Below are positions 45,357 to 53,427 of a DNA stretch of 55,174 bases, one piece after another. A program made the position numbers and the translations under genes. The DNA is from Bacillota bacterium (GTDB lineage: Bacteria > Bacillota > Clostridia > Acetivibrionales > DSM-1351), in NCBI GenBank assembly GCA_023426005.1, contig JAFABO010000152.1, forward strand, positions 1 through 55,174, read 5' to 3'. Each line of letters begins with the position of its first letter. Within the stretch, counting starts at the first letter, position 1. The notes beneath the pieces are model-generated. The model was not told the DNA's origin, ran no database searches, and saw nothing but the letters and a program-made list of their open reading frames with translations.

Positions 45357-46145
45357 ATGGATAACACTGATGATTTTAAAATGAAAAATAACGGAAATAT
45401 AATGTTAAAGACTCTGATTATAATATTGGTCATTACAGTTGCAGTTTTATCGTTCTTTTGCCTGAAGATTAACGATGCAGTAAACCTATACAAGGATAAG
45501 TATAACAGCCAATCCATCTCTGCCATGATGATAATGAAATATAATCACTCTTTGACGGCAAACAGTAATTCCTATAAAGATCAAAGCCAGAAACTTAATA
45601 AGGAAAACAGTGAATTAAAAAAACAGAATGAAAAGATTAAAAAAGAGCTGGATGCATTAAAACAAAAAAATGAGCAGCTTGAAGCGCTGCAAAAGGAATT
45701 GACAGGTGATAATCTGGAGTTGCAGAAATCTTTAAAAAAGGCGGCTTCAGTAGGCGTAACCCCTCAATCTTACAAAATTTATAGAGGGGGAACTCTTGAA
45801 ACCAACACAAAGGGGAAATACCTTGGTAAGTTCCTGGGTACAGCCTATACTCCTTCAAGTGAGGAATGCGGAAACGACAAAGGTATAACCAGTTCAGGAC
45901 TGCCCATTGTTCCCGGAGTGTCAATAGCGGTGGACAGAAAGCACTGGCCCTATGGTACGGTATTTTATATAAAAGGCCTTGGGTATACGGTTGCCATGGA
46001 TACGGGAAGTGCCATAAAAGGCAAAAAAAGGTTTGATTTTGCAGTTCTTGATAAGAAATTCGCATACGAGCTGGGTGAGGAATATTACGATGTCTATTTA
46101 GTCAAGCTTGGAAATGGAAAGATTGATGAATCTATTATGTCATAA
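45357..46145 (+). CDS. 3D-domain cell-wall protein with coiled coil
   Basis: 262 residues. A membrane helix (about 15-36) is followed by a long coiled coil (about 65-130, Lys/Glu/Leu heptads) and a C-terminal 3D domain (about 160-255) with DTGSAIKGKKRFDFAVLD, which contains the three conserved aspartates of the family (MltA/Rpf/YabE-like double-psi barrel). Such domains are found in lytic transglycosylases and resuscitation factors, so a role in peptidoglycan remodelling at the membrane is likely. AGGAG is 12-13 bases before the ATG, a rather long spacing. A dapB gene with a c-di-AMP riboswitch lies downstream. Confidence 0.85.
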   Translation: MDNTDDFKMKNNGNIMLKTLIIILVITVAVLSFFCLKINDAVNLYKDKYNSQSISAMMIMKYNHSLTANSNSYKDQSQKLNKENSELKKQNEKIKKELDALKQKNEQLEALQKELTGDNLELQKSLKKAASVGVTPQSYKIYRGGTLETNTKGKYLGKFLGTAYTPSSEECGNDKGITSSGLPIVPGVSIAVDRKHWPYGTVFYIKGLGYTVAMDTGSAIKGKKRFDFAVLDKKFAYELGEEYYDVYLVKLGNGKIDESIMS

Positions 46146-46205
46146 TCCGATATAACATTCGCATATAATAAAATATAAATAAATTTAAACCAAAATGAGG
46201 AAATA

Positions 46206-46234
46206 TTGACCCAAATGAGATTTTAGTGTATAAT
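46206..46234 (+). promoter_or_regulatory. Promoter of the riboswitch-dapB transcript
   Basis: TTGACC (46206-46211) and TATAAT (46229-46234) have a 17-base spacer. The start should fall near 46241, about 20 bases before the riboswitch. Confidence 0.8.
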
Positions 46235-46263
46235 TACGGTATAAATTTAACTTAATATTTTTA

Positions 46264-46395
46264 ATCGCTGAGTTGCGGCACTTTTGCTGTAAGCGGGGGA
46301 ACCATATATTGGGGTGAATCCTGAATTATCAGGTAGGGTTAGTCTCGACCAATCCGAATCCGTCAGCTAACTTCGTAAGCGTTGGGGAGAAAGTG
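46264..46395 (+). ncRNA. c-di-AMP riboswitch (ydaO/yuaA type)
   Basis: The conserved blocks appear in order: CGCTGAG (46266-46272), AGCGGGGGAACCA (46292-46304), TTGGGGTGAATCC (46309-46321), GGTAGGGTTAG (46332-46342), CCGAATCCGTCAGCTAAC (46354-46371) and CGTAAGCGTT (46374-46383). This is the ydaO/yuaA aptamer, which binds cyclic di-AMP and normally turns genes off. It is followed by an intrinsic terminator at 46426 and then by dapB. No other gene lies in this 439-base intergenic region. Confidence 0.93.
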
Positions 46396-46425
46396 AATCA
46401 TATTAATTATGCTTCTTATCCAATG

Positions 46426-46450
46426 CTACAGTGTATACTGTAGTTTTTTT
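46426..46450 (+). terminator. Riboswitch-controlled intrinsic terminator
   Basis: CTACAGT (46426-46432) pairs with ACTGTAG (46437-46443) around GTAT, followed by seven T. It lies 30 bases after the aptamer and before dapB, consistent with termination on c-di-AMP binding. Confidence 0.88.
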
Positions 46451-46584
46451 AATTGATCGGGAAAGTTCATAGAAGTGGTTTGCCACATTTGTTCTTTCAT
46501 TCATTTGGAACATATTCAATTCATTTTCTTCAGTTAAATTTAATCATTTTTATCAACCACTATATTTCGGGGAGGGGTCTGTTT

Positions 46585-47436
46585 ATGATTAAAGTTTGCA
46601 TCTCAGGACTGGGCCGCACAGGAAAAGAGATAGCCAGGGCAGTGTTGGATCAGGAGGATATTCAACTGGTATCAGTTATCTGCAGTCCGTCAAGCAAAAT
46701 AAAAAATATGGATTTGGGAAAGGTTTTGGGTATTGATAATACCGGTATAATCGTCAGAAGTTCTGATAATTTGGAAGAAATCGTATTCAGAAATAAACCA
46801 GATGTTGTTATTGACTTTTCCAATCCAAAGTCTGCTTTGAAAAATGCATTGATCTTTTCAAAGTACAGAGTAAATATAGTTATTGGTACAACCGGCTTTA
46901 CACCTTATGAACTCAAAAAGATTTTTATATTAACCAGAAAATATAAAAACGGAATAGTATATGCTCCTAATATAACCCTGGGCGTTAACGTAATGATGCT
47001 GCTGACCAATTTGACAGCAAGTCTTTTAAACAGCTATGATTTTCAGATTACCGAAGTACACCACAGAAACAAATTGGATTCACCCTCGGGAACTGCTAAA
47101 AAGATTGCCCTTGAAATACAGGGGGGACTAAAAAATACAGGTATGCCATTGCCTGTGGCGGAAGTTCCCATCAACTCTGTCAGAGCGGGAGGGGTTATAG
47201 GCAGGCACGAGGTGATGATAGTGGGAGAAGAAGATAAAATAGAAATCAGCCATGAATCATTTTCCAGAAAAGCCTTTGCACAGGGCGCGCTGAGGGCAGC
47301 AAAATTTGTACACAAAAAATCAGGTTACTTTGAAATGCGGGATGTACTTGATCTGGAGAAAGTACTTAGAACATATATTGAAAACAATGACAGGTCAAGA
47401 AGAAGGAATCCGGAATTAAAGCAGAAATCTGTTTGA
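46585..47436 (+). CDS. dapB: 4-hydroxy-tetrahydrodipicolinate reductase
   Basis: 283 residues from ATG 46585, chosen for its GGGGAGGGG site and the usual N-terminus; the frame is open to 46453 but that part overlaps the terminator. The Rossmann motif GLGRTGKEI (8-16), GTTGF (101-105), catalytic H159 in EVHH, K163, and SPSGTAKK are intact, so the enzyme should be active in the lysine/meso-diaminopimelate pathway that feeds peptidoglycan and spore dipicolinate. The last 20 residues are a basic extension not typical of DapB. It is controlled by a c-di-AMP riboswitch; no other dap gene is adjacent. It ends at a convergent terminator shared with the carboxypeptidase-like gene. Confidence 0.93.
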   Translation: MIKVCISGLGRTGKEIARAVLDQEDIQLVSVICSPSSKIKNMDLGKVLGIDNTGIIVRSSDNLEEIVFRNKPDVVIDFSNPKSALKNALIFSKYRVNIVIGTTGFTPYELKKIFILTRKYKNGIVYAPNITLGVNVMMLLTNLTASLLNSYDFQITEVHHRNKLDSPSGTAKKIALEIQGGLKNTGMPLPVAEVPINSVRAGGVIGRHEVMIVGEEDKIEISHESFSRKAFAQGALRAAKFVHKKSGYFEMRDVLDLEKVLRTYIENNDRSRRRNPELKQKSV

Positions 47437-47460
47437 GCTATGGCTTACAAATCGTCCTGT

Positions 47461-47501
47461 AGAAAATGGGACACCTTATTTTGAAGGGTGTCCCATTTTC
47501 T
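47461..47501. terminator. Convergent terminator overlapping the carboxypeptidase-like C-terminus
   Basis: The 15-base arms 47461-47475 and 47487-47501 are perfectly complementary. The right arm encodes the last residues (QKMGHP) of the minus-strand protein, and its stop codon (47476-47478) is in the loop. T-rich sequence (CATTTTCT, then TATTTTT) follows on the plus strand. Confidence 0.8.
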
Positions 47502-48717
47502 GTGCTATTTTTATGATTAATTTAATGATATTATAAAACAGAAGTATGAATTCTATAACAATCAATATTGTTACTATTAAAACCAAATCCCGGTTTTCAT
47601 CCAGAATGGTTCTTATCTTTGTCTTGTAATCCTGTTCAGGCACAATTTCCATGTCGGAATAGAGATCCACATCAATTTCGGTTCCATCTTCCAGAATGTA
47701 TTTCAGCACCCCTGCAACAGTATCGGTTTTTATGGGCAATTCAAGCTTTTCATTCTTTGTAAAACTAATATCCTTTATATAGCTCTGACCAACGGGATAT
47801 GTGTAATAAACATCTATTTTACTGATCAGATTAACATCAACATTTTGTACGGTAATAGTTCTTAAGGGAGTATCTTTGGAAACCAGGATGCCATTATAAT
47901 AGTTGGTAAATCCATAGTCAAAAAGCTGGGTGGTTTGTGAGAGGGTACTTTCTTCATCCTTGTCAAATACCACTGCTACAAGCCTGCGTCCTTCCTTTGA
48001 GGCCGTTGTAACAGATATGACTCCCAGCTTGGGATTTGTGCCTATTTTACCGCCGTCAACACCGTTATAGCTCCAGAATAATTTATTTTGATTTGTCAAA
48101 ACAGAGGAATCTTTGCCGTTGATCCATGCAACCCCTTTTGAACCGAAAACAGAGTTAAAAACCGGATTTGCAATGGCTGATTTAATCAGTTTGGCAATAT
48201 CCCTCACCGAGGTAAACTGTTTTTCATCGTACAAACCTGTGGGATTAACAAAATAAGTATCGTTCAGCATGAGCTTTTTAGCTGTTTCATTCATATAGCC
48301 TACAAACTTGTTGACATCCCCGTCACCTACATATTCAGCTAAAGCAATGGCAGCATCATTTCCCGGGGACAGCATGATTCCATACAGCAGGTCTTCTACC
48401 GTATACAGATTTCCCACCGTAAGGTTAAGCGACGCTCCGTTAATTCCGGCAGCATTTTTACTGATGGTTACCTTGGAATTTAACTGTGTCTTATCCATTG
48501 TTATCAATGCCGTCATAAGCTTACACATAATTGACGGTGATAAAATTTTGTCCGCATCCTTTTCAAATAAAATCTGCCCTCTCATGGTGTCCATGAGAAT
48601 TGCCGAACTGGCAGTCAGCTCCTCGTCCGGTGTCCACGCCAGGACAGGAATACTGTTTAAAATTATTGCTGACAAAAGTATTATAAATAAAACAAGTTTG
48701 TGATGTAATTTCCTCAT
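47476..48717 (-). CDS. D-Ala-D-Ala carboxypeptidase-like protein, probable pseudoenzyme
   Basis: 413 residues with the DacF/PBP5 (S11) layout: signal peptide (1-27), penicillin-binding domain, a C-terminal beta domain and a membrane helix (about 382-402). All three active-site motifs differ from consensus. The SxxK serine is Ile63 (PSIMCK, residues 61-66, K66 kept), the SxN serine is Pro118 (SPGND, N120 kept), and KTG is K224-I225-G226. Serines do sit one residue earlier in both of the first two motifs. It may therefore be an inactive, perhaps regulatory or muropeptide-binding, homologue. It is divergent from the gerA operon and convergent with dapB. Confidence 0.85.
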   Translation of the reverse strand: MRKLHHKLVLFIILLSAIILNSIPVLAWTPDEELTASSAILMDTMRGQILFEKDADKILSPSIMCKLMTALITMDKTQLNSKVTISKNAAGINGASLNLTVGNLYTVEDLLYGIMLSPGNDAAIALAEYVGDGDVNKFVGYMNETAKKLMLNDTYFVNPTGLYDEKQFTSVRDIAKLIKSAIANPVFNSVFGSKGVAWINGKDSSVLTNQNKLFWSYNGVDGGKIGTNPKLGVISVTTASKEGRRLVAVVFDKDEESTLSQTTQLFDYGFTNYYNGILVSKDTPLRTITVQNVDVNLISKIDVYYTYPVGQSYIKDISFTKNEKLELPIKTDTVAGVLKYILEDGTEIDVDLYSDMEIVPEQDYKTKIRTILDENRDLVLIVTILIVIEFILLFYNIIKLIIKIAQKMGHPSK

Positions 48718-48837
48718 TTAACTTTTATCCTCATTTGTTTTTTAAGTTTTCTTATGTAAAAAGCTTCTAATTATAATGATAGATTATTAACTATATTTTC
48801 ACAAGGTAGAAATGTATTAAAAATCATTAAATTAACA

Positions 48838-48853
48838 TTACAAAATTTTGTAA
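48838..48853. promoter_or_regulatory. 16-base perfect palindrome in the gerA upstream region
   Basis: TTACAAAATTTTGTAA lies just before the candidate spore promoter, between the divergent carboxypeptidase-like gene and the gerA operon. It may be an operator. AT content raises the chance of coincidence. Confidence 0.45.
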
Positions 48854-48865
48854 GCTGATGCCTAT

Positions 48866-48895
48866 GTATATAATAATAAGTTAATTACCATAATA
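48866..48895 (+). promoter_or_regulatory. Candidate sigma-G promoter of the gerA operon
   Basis: GTATA (48866-48870) and CATAATA (48889-48895), 18-base spacer, fit the sigma-G pattern (GnATR and CATnMTA). Germinant-receptor operons are known sigma-G targets. About 45 bases remain to the start codon. Confidence 0.45.
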
Positions 48896-48939
48896 CTCTT
48901 AAAAAGTATAAAAAATCATTACAAATAGAGGGAAAAAGA

Positions 48940-50658
48940 TTGGGATTCTTAAATTATTTGATTTTCAGGGAAAATTATAAAAGGGAAGAATTTGTTCTCA
49001 GGGAAAATAAAAGACGGGAATGTGACACTGTCCTCAATGCAGAATCTCTGGATGTTTTTGGGAAGGAGGAGCTTGGGGAGAAATTCAAAGATTGCACTGC
49101 CGGGGATGAAATATTAAAAAAGAAAATATCGAAAGACCTGGAATTAAACATTCAGGTTATAAAGAGGATCTACAAAATTCCCGACAACAGCGACCTTGTT
49201 ACCAGAAAGTTCAACATCACCGTAAAGGATAAGGTTTTAAAGGGATTTATAGTTTTCATAGACGGTATGACCGACAGGGCAAGCATAAGCAATAATATAC
49301 TTCAGCCGCTTATGCTGCTCTCCAATCTGGATATCAAGGAAAATATCCATGACATTGGGGAGTTTATATATAACAGGCTGCTTCCATTCAACCAAATAAA
49401 AAAAGTCTGTGATTTTAAAGAGATAACCGAAAATGTCAATTTCGGAGGCTGTGCGGTTTTCATAGACGGGTTGGAATATGCATTTGCGGCGGATGTCAAA
49501 TCGTGGGAACACAGGGGCGTGGACACTCCGAGATCGGAAACGGTTATCAGGGGTTCCCAGGAGGCCTTTAATGAGCAGCTCAGAGCCAATACCGCACTTA
49601 TCCGGAAAATATTAAAGGATAAGGATCTGATGATTGAGGCTACAACCATAGGAAAACGGAGCAATACACCCTGCGTTGTAATGTATATACGGGATATTGC
49701 AAATGACTCGCTGGTGAACGAGGTCCTAAAAAGGGTAAAGAGTATTAATGTCGATTATATTTTTGATACCGGTGAACTGGAACAGCTGATAGAAGACAAT
49801 ACTTTTGTGGCCGCACCTCAGATCATTGCCACAGAAAGGCCCGACAGAGTGGCAACCATGCTTTCCCAGGGAAATATAGCGGTGATCCTGGACGGCAGCC
49901 CTTATGTTCTTGTTATGCCTGCAACGGTGACAGAATTTCTTCATACATCCGAAGATACCAACATCAGATATCCCTATGTAAATTTTATAAGGATCATAAG
50001 AATCACCGGTGTTGTAATTGCACTGCTTTTACCGGGGCTGTATATTTCTATTACCAACTTCCACCAGGAAATGATACCTACAAATTTATTGTTTGCAATT
50101 GAGGCTTCCAGGGAAAATGTTCCATTCCCGTCGGTGGTTGAAATACTTATAATGGAATTCTCCTTTGAACTGATAAGAGAGGCGGGAATCAGAGTTCCGG
50201 GAGCTATCGGCTCCACTATAGGAATAGTCGGCGGCTTGATTTTGGGACAGGCAGCGGTAGCTGCAAATCTGGTAAGCCCAATTATGATAATAATTGTTGC
50301 TATAACAGCGCTTGGCTCCTTCTCTATACCAAGCTTTTCCATGTCGTTTTCAATCAGGCTTATACGGTTTGCCTATATTATTCTCGGGGCAACCGCAGGT
50401 TTTTTGGGGATAGCACTGGGCCTTACTATAAATGCACTGATGCTTGCCGCCTCAAAGTCCTTTGGTGTACCTTTCCTGGCTCCTTTTGGACCGGTGACCA
50501 AAGGAAAGTATTCCGACAAGCTGTCCAGAAAGCCCATCTGGAAACAGGAAAACAGGCCCGATTACCTGAATCCAAAGGATATTAAGAGCCAGTCAAAAAT
50601 AAGCAGAAGCTGGGCCGTTAAAAATGATATTTCAGAGGGTGATGAAGATGAAGACTAG
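48940..50658 (+). CDS. Spore germination receptor subunit A (GerA family)
   Basis: 572 residues with a TTG start at 48940 and GAGG eight bases upstream. An N-terminal soluble domain (about 1-340) is followed by a membrane domain with about five helices (from 345), containing VPFPSVVEILIMEF and REAGIRVPGAIGSTIGIVGG, the hallmark of GerAA/GerKA. The C-terminal tail (about 520-572) is charged. The subunit forms, with GerB and GerC, a germinant-gated ion channel in the inner spore membrane. The operon order A-B-C is standard; gerB overlaps its end by 11 bases. The germinant (amino acid or sugar) cannot be deduced. Confidence 0.93.
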   Translation: MGFLNYLIFRENYKREEFVLRENKRRECDTVLNAESLDVFGKEELGEKFKDCTAGDEILKKKISKDLELNIQVIKRIYKIPDNSDLVTRKFNITVKDKVLKGFIVFIDGMTDRASISNNILQPLMLLSNLDIKENIHDIGEFIYNRLLPFNQIKKVCDFKEITENVNFGGCAVFIDGLEYAFAADVKSWEHRGVDTPRSETVIRGSQEAFNEQLRANTALIRKILKDKDLMIEATTIGKRSNTPCVVMYIRDIANDSLVNEVLKRVKSINVDYIFDTGELEQLIEDNTFVAAPQIIATERPDRVATMLSQGNIAVILDGSPYVLVMPATVTEFLHTSEDTNIRYPYVNFIRIIRITGVVIALLLPGLYISITNFHQEMIPTNLLFAIEASRENVPFPSVVEILIMEFSFELIREAGIRVPGAIGSTIGIVGGLILGQAAVAANLVSPIMIIIVAITALGSFSIPSFSMSFSIRLIRFAYIILGATAGFLGIALGLTINALMLAASKSFGVPFLAPFGPVTKGKYSDKLSRKPIWKQENRPDYLNPKDIKSQSKISRSWAVKNDISEGDEDED

Positions 50659-51754
50659 AATGACCTTTGGTTCCTGGGAGGCAATAACGGTATTGGTTAA
50701 TTCGATATTTGTCCAGGTGTTCCTGTCTTTTCCGAGGGATATGGCTGCTTACGGCGGCGGTGCCGGATGGATGGTCTCCCTGATAATAACGGTAGTTGTG
50801 CTGATTTATTTTTCAATTTCATCAGCTTTATATGAGAATATAGGCAGTCTGGACCTGCTGGACATAAGTGAGAGAGCCGGAGGAAGAGTACTGAAGATTA
50901 TCGTTGGATTTTTAATTACAGCTTTTTTGTTTTTCGAACTCACTGCGTTCTTGGGAGGTTTTTCACAGATGCTGAAAATGATATCACTGGATAAATCTCC
51001 CCTGGGTTTTGTTGAGATTCTTTTCCTTATTGGAATCATAGCATGTGCCTATTTTGGGATTGAAGCGGTGGTGAGAATTAATGCCTTCTTACTTCCGGTA
51101 GTTATAGCAGGTTTTTTATTAATAACAGCAGGTGTAATACCCCAGATGGACATAAATAATATCTTCCCTGTAATGGGGGAGGGTTATACCTCCATAGCCA
51201 TGGGAAGCCTGAATAAACTTTCAGCCTATTCGCCCATCATAATATTGTTTTTTATGATACCCTTTTTCAAAAAGAAATATATAAAGAGGGTGGGATATGT
51301 ATCCATTTTGATCTCAGGACTTCTCCTGCTATGGGCAACCCTTTCTTTTTTGCTGCTTTATCCATACCAGATTGCCGTCGATAACAAAATACCTGTTTTT
51401 CAAATGGCAAAATATATTGAGTTCGGTAATTTCCTTCAACGGATAGAATCGGTATTTGTACTGATTTCCTCAATATCGTCTTTATTATACCTGGGAGCTA
51501 TTTTCACTTTTATAATCCATATAATGCAAAAATCTCTCAGTTTAAAAAGATCAAAACCCATTATTCTTCCGATGGCCGTCATTTCGTTGACTGTGGCCGA
51601 CATGCTCAAAAGGATGAATATAGATGTGGTAAACTCAAAGGCAGCAAATATGATATGGCTGGCAGGAATGCTTCTGCCTTTGATTATTATAATTTTCGGA
51701 GCAGTTAAAAAGGTGGGAAAAAAGTCGGCAAAAGGAGGCAGGGAGATTGACTAA
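50648..51754 (+). CDS. Spore germination receptor subunit B (GerB/APC-type permease)
   Basis: 368 residues from ATG 50648; an upstream ATG at 50642 is also possible, while 50624 overlaps the previous gene more and lacks a ribosome binding site. AGAGGGTGAT lies just upstream. Ten membrane helices are expected, as in GerB proteins, which have an amino acid/polyamine transporter fold and hold the germinant-binding pocket. The pattern TFGSWEAITVLVNSIFVQVF at the N-terminus is typical. It overlaps gerA by 11 bases and gerC by 8, giving tight coupling. Confidence 0.92.
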   Translation: MKTRMTFGSWEAITVLVNSIFVQVFLSFPRDMAAYGGGAGWMVSLIITVVVLIYFSISSALYENIGSLDLLDISERAGGRVLKIIVGFLITAFLFFELTAFLGGFSQMLKMISLDKSPLGFVEILFLIGIIACAYFGIEAVVRINAFLLPVVIAGFLLITAGVIPQMDINNIFPVMGEGYTSIAMGSLNKLSAYSPIIILFFMIPFFKKKYIKRVGYVSILISGLLLLWATLSFLLLYPYQIAVDNKIPVFQMAKYIEFGNFLQRIESVFVLISSISSLLYLGAIFTFIIHIMQKSLSLKRSKPIILPMAVISLTVADMLKRMNIDVVNSKAANMIWLAGMLLPLIIIIFGAVKKVGKKSAKGGREID

Positions 51755-52979
51755 AACAAAAAGATTTGCAGCTGCACTCTTATGTCTGTTTTTCTGTTCC
51801 GGTGTTCTGGCCGGCTGCTACGATAACATAGAAATAGAAGATCTGGCTTATGTGATAGCAATCGGGATAGACGAAGCAGAGGGAAACAGCTTCGACCTGA
51901 CCTTTCAGACGGCTGTGCCGCAGGCAATCACAGGAGGGGGCGGTGAAGGCACCGATATTACCTCGTATAAAACGGACAATTTCCTTTCCGGTTTGAAAAA
52001 AGCCGGACAATATCTCAGCCGTACAATTAATCTGTCCCATACCAAGATCATTGTGGTATCCGAAGCAATTGCCCAAAAAGGTATTACCGCCTTTGTTAAC
52101 GGTTTACAGCAGGGGTTGCAGATCAGGCAGGATATAAATATCATTGTGGCGGCCCAGGGAGCAAAAAAATATCTGGAGTCCATACAGCCAAAGCTTTCAG
52201 CAAATCCTACAAGATATTATGAACTGCTTTTCAAGTCCTATGAATCAGACTTTCTTGTGCCCCAGGCCCAACTTGAGGACTATCTATACAGGGCAAAGAA
52301 TCAGGGGGCCCAGCCCCTGGCCATTTATACCACTGCTGATAAGAGCGTAGTGGAGAGTAAAAAGCCCGAGGGCGGGGGGGATGACGGTCAAAAGAAAGAA
52401 AGCGGTGGGAAGAAATCCGGAGGCGGTTCCGGGAAGGGTAGCGGCGGTCAGGAACAGCAGAGAATGTCCCTGGATGGGCTCGCGGTTTTTAAGTTTGATA
52501 AAATGGTTGGAAGACTTAATGCAAGAGAAGCTTCGGTATTAGCACTTATGACCGGAAAAAATAACATTAATTTTGATATTATTGATCCGCTGGACAACAG
52601 GTTTAAGGTATTGAGCATTTTAAAAAAAGAAAAGACCTCTGCAACAAATATTTCTTTCAAAGACGGGAAACCTTTAATTAATATAGATCTCATACTGGAT
52701 ATAAATGTCCAGGCAGTTCAAAGCGATTATGATTATGATGAACCTGAAAATGCAGATATATTGAATAAAGCGTATAAAGCATTGCTTGAAAAAGAAGTAG
52801 GGAATCTGCTTCAAAAAGTGACTTACCAATTCGAATCGGATATATTCGGGTATGGAGAACTGGCAAAGCGAAATTTTATTACTATTGACAGGTGGGAAAA
52901 AGCCAGGTGGCCTGATGTTTTTCCCGAGGCCAGGTATAATCTGAAGCTGTCTGCCGAAGTAATAAGACACGGCAGATAA
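51747..52979 (+). CDS. Spore germination receptor subunit C (GerC lipoprotein)
   Basis: 410 residues from a TTG with AAAGGAGG upstream and an 8-base overlap with gerB. The lipobox LAGC puts the diacylglyceryl cysteine at C24. The three-domain GerC fold is visible, beginning with YDNIEIEDLAYVIAIGID (25-42) and IKNLSHTKIIVVSEAIA-like strands (SRTINLSHTKIIVV). A Gly/Lys/Ser-rich low-complexity insertion occupies about 204-236, between domains 1 and 2, longer than in well-studied GerC proteins. It is the outer lipoprotein subunit of the germinant receptor. A small membrane-protein gene follows after 67 bases. Confidence 0.92.
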   Translation: MTKTKRFAAALLCLFFCSGVLAGCYDNIEIEDLAYVIAIGIDEAEGNSFDLTFQTAVPQAITGGGGEGTDITSYKTDNFLSGLKKAGQYLSRTINLSHTKIIVVSEAIAQKGITAFVNGLQQGLQIRQDINIIVAAQGAKKYLESIQPKLSANPTRYYELLFKSYESDFLVPQAQLEDYLYRAKNQGAQPLAIYTTADKSVVESKKPEGGGDDGQKKESGGKKSGGGSGKGSGGQEQQRMSLDGLAVFKFDKMVGRLNAREASVLALMTGKNNINFDIIDPLDNRFKVLSILKKEKTSATNISFKDGKPLINIDLILDINVQAVQSDYDYDEPENADILNKAYKALLEKEVGNLLQKVTYQFESDIFGYGELAKRNFITIDRWEKARWPDVFPEARYNLKLSAEVIRHGR

Positions 52980-53046
52980 AAGCTGAAAGATATTTGGCAG
53001 ATAAAATTGCAAAGGATATTTACGGAAAGGGTTTTAACATTCTGAG

Positions 53047-53223
53047 ATGGAGAATAACATTGTATTTAATGTTGTACTGATGCTGGCGGCAGTTTGGATA
53101 GGTATTTATACCTTTAGTTTCGGTGTCTGGACCTGGAATAAAAAAAATAAATTTGGGGCTTTTATTGTCATGCTCATTGCTCTTGTTGCAACAGTACTGC
53201 CGTTCATATACCTGTTTTTATAA
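53047..53223 (+). CDS. Small two-helix membrane protein, possible germination D-subunit
   Basis: 58 residues (ATG 53047, stop 53221-53223). Two hydrophobic helices (about 5-28 and 38-57) are joined by a short basic loop (WNKKNKF). An in-frame stop just upstream at 53035-53037 fixes the ATG, though the ribosome binding site is weak (GGAAAGGG some 15 bases away). It is on the same strand directly after gerC and before a strong terminator, so it is probably the last gene of the operon. Small two-helix D proteins are encoded next to several Bacillus and Clostridium ger operons and modulate germination, and this fits by size, topology and place only. No sequence identity to them was checked. Confidence 0.6.
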   Translation: MENNIVFNVVLMLAAVWIGIYTFSFGVWTWNKKNKFGAFIVMLIALVATVLPFIYLFL

Positions 53224-53312
53224 GCTTTCATGCTTGCACATATTGACACATGGAGGTTGAAAGCATTGATTTATTGTCAATAATTTATATGTATATCCAA
53301 CATACATTCTTG

Positions 53313-53358
53313 CAAAGCCATGATAAGCCTCCTGTGCGCTTATCATGGCTTTGCTTTT
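53313..53358 (+). terminator. Strong terminator after the ger operon
   Basis: CAAAGCCATGATAAGC (53313-53328) pairs perfectly over 16 bases with 53338-53353 around a nine-base loop. CTTTTG follows. It separates the ger operon from the DUF998 gene. Confidence 0.88.
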
Positions 53359-53427
53359 GCCGGAAGGCAATGGTAAAATAAATTCAGATGCTTAATGCGC
53401 GTATGCAGAAAAGAGGTGTACCGGCAT

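Noticed and set aside
46145..46206. Riboswitch assigned to the 3D-domain gene
   Set aside because: The aptamer is downstream of that gene on the same strand and has its own promoter, so it can only control dapB.
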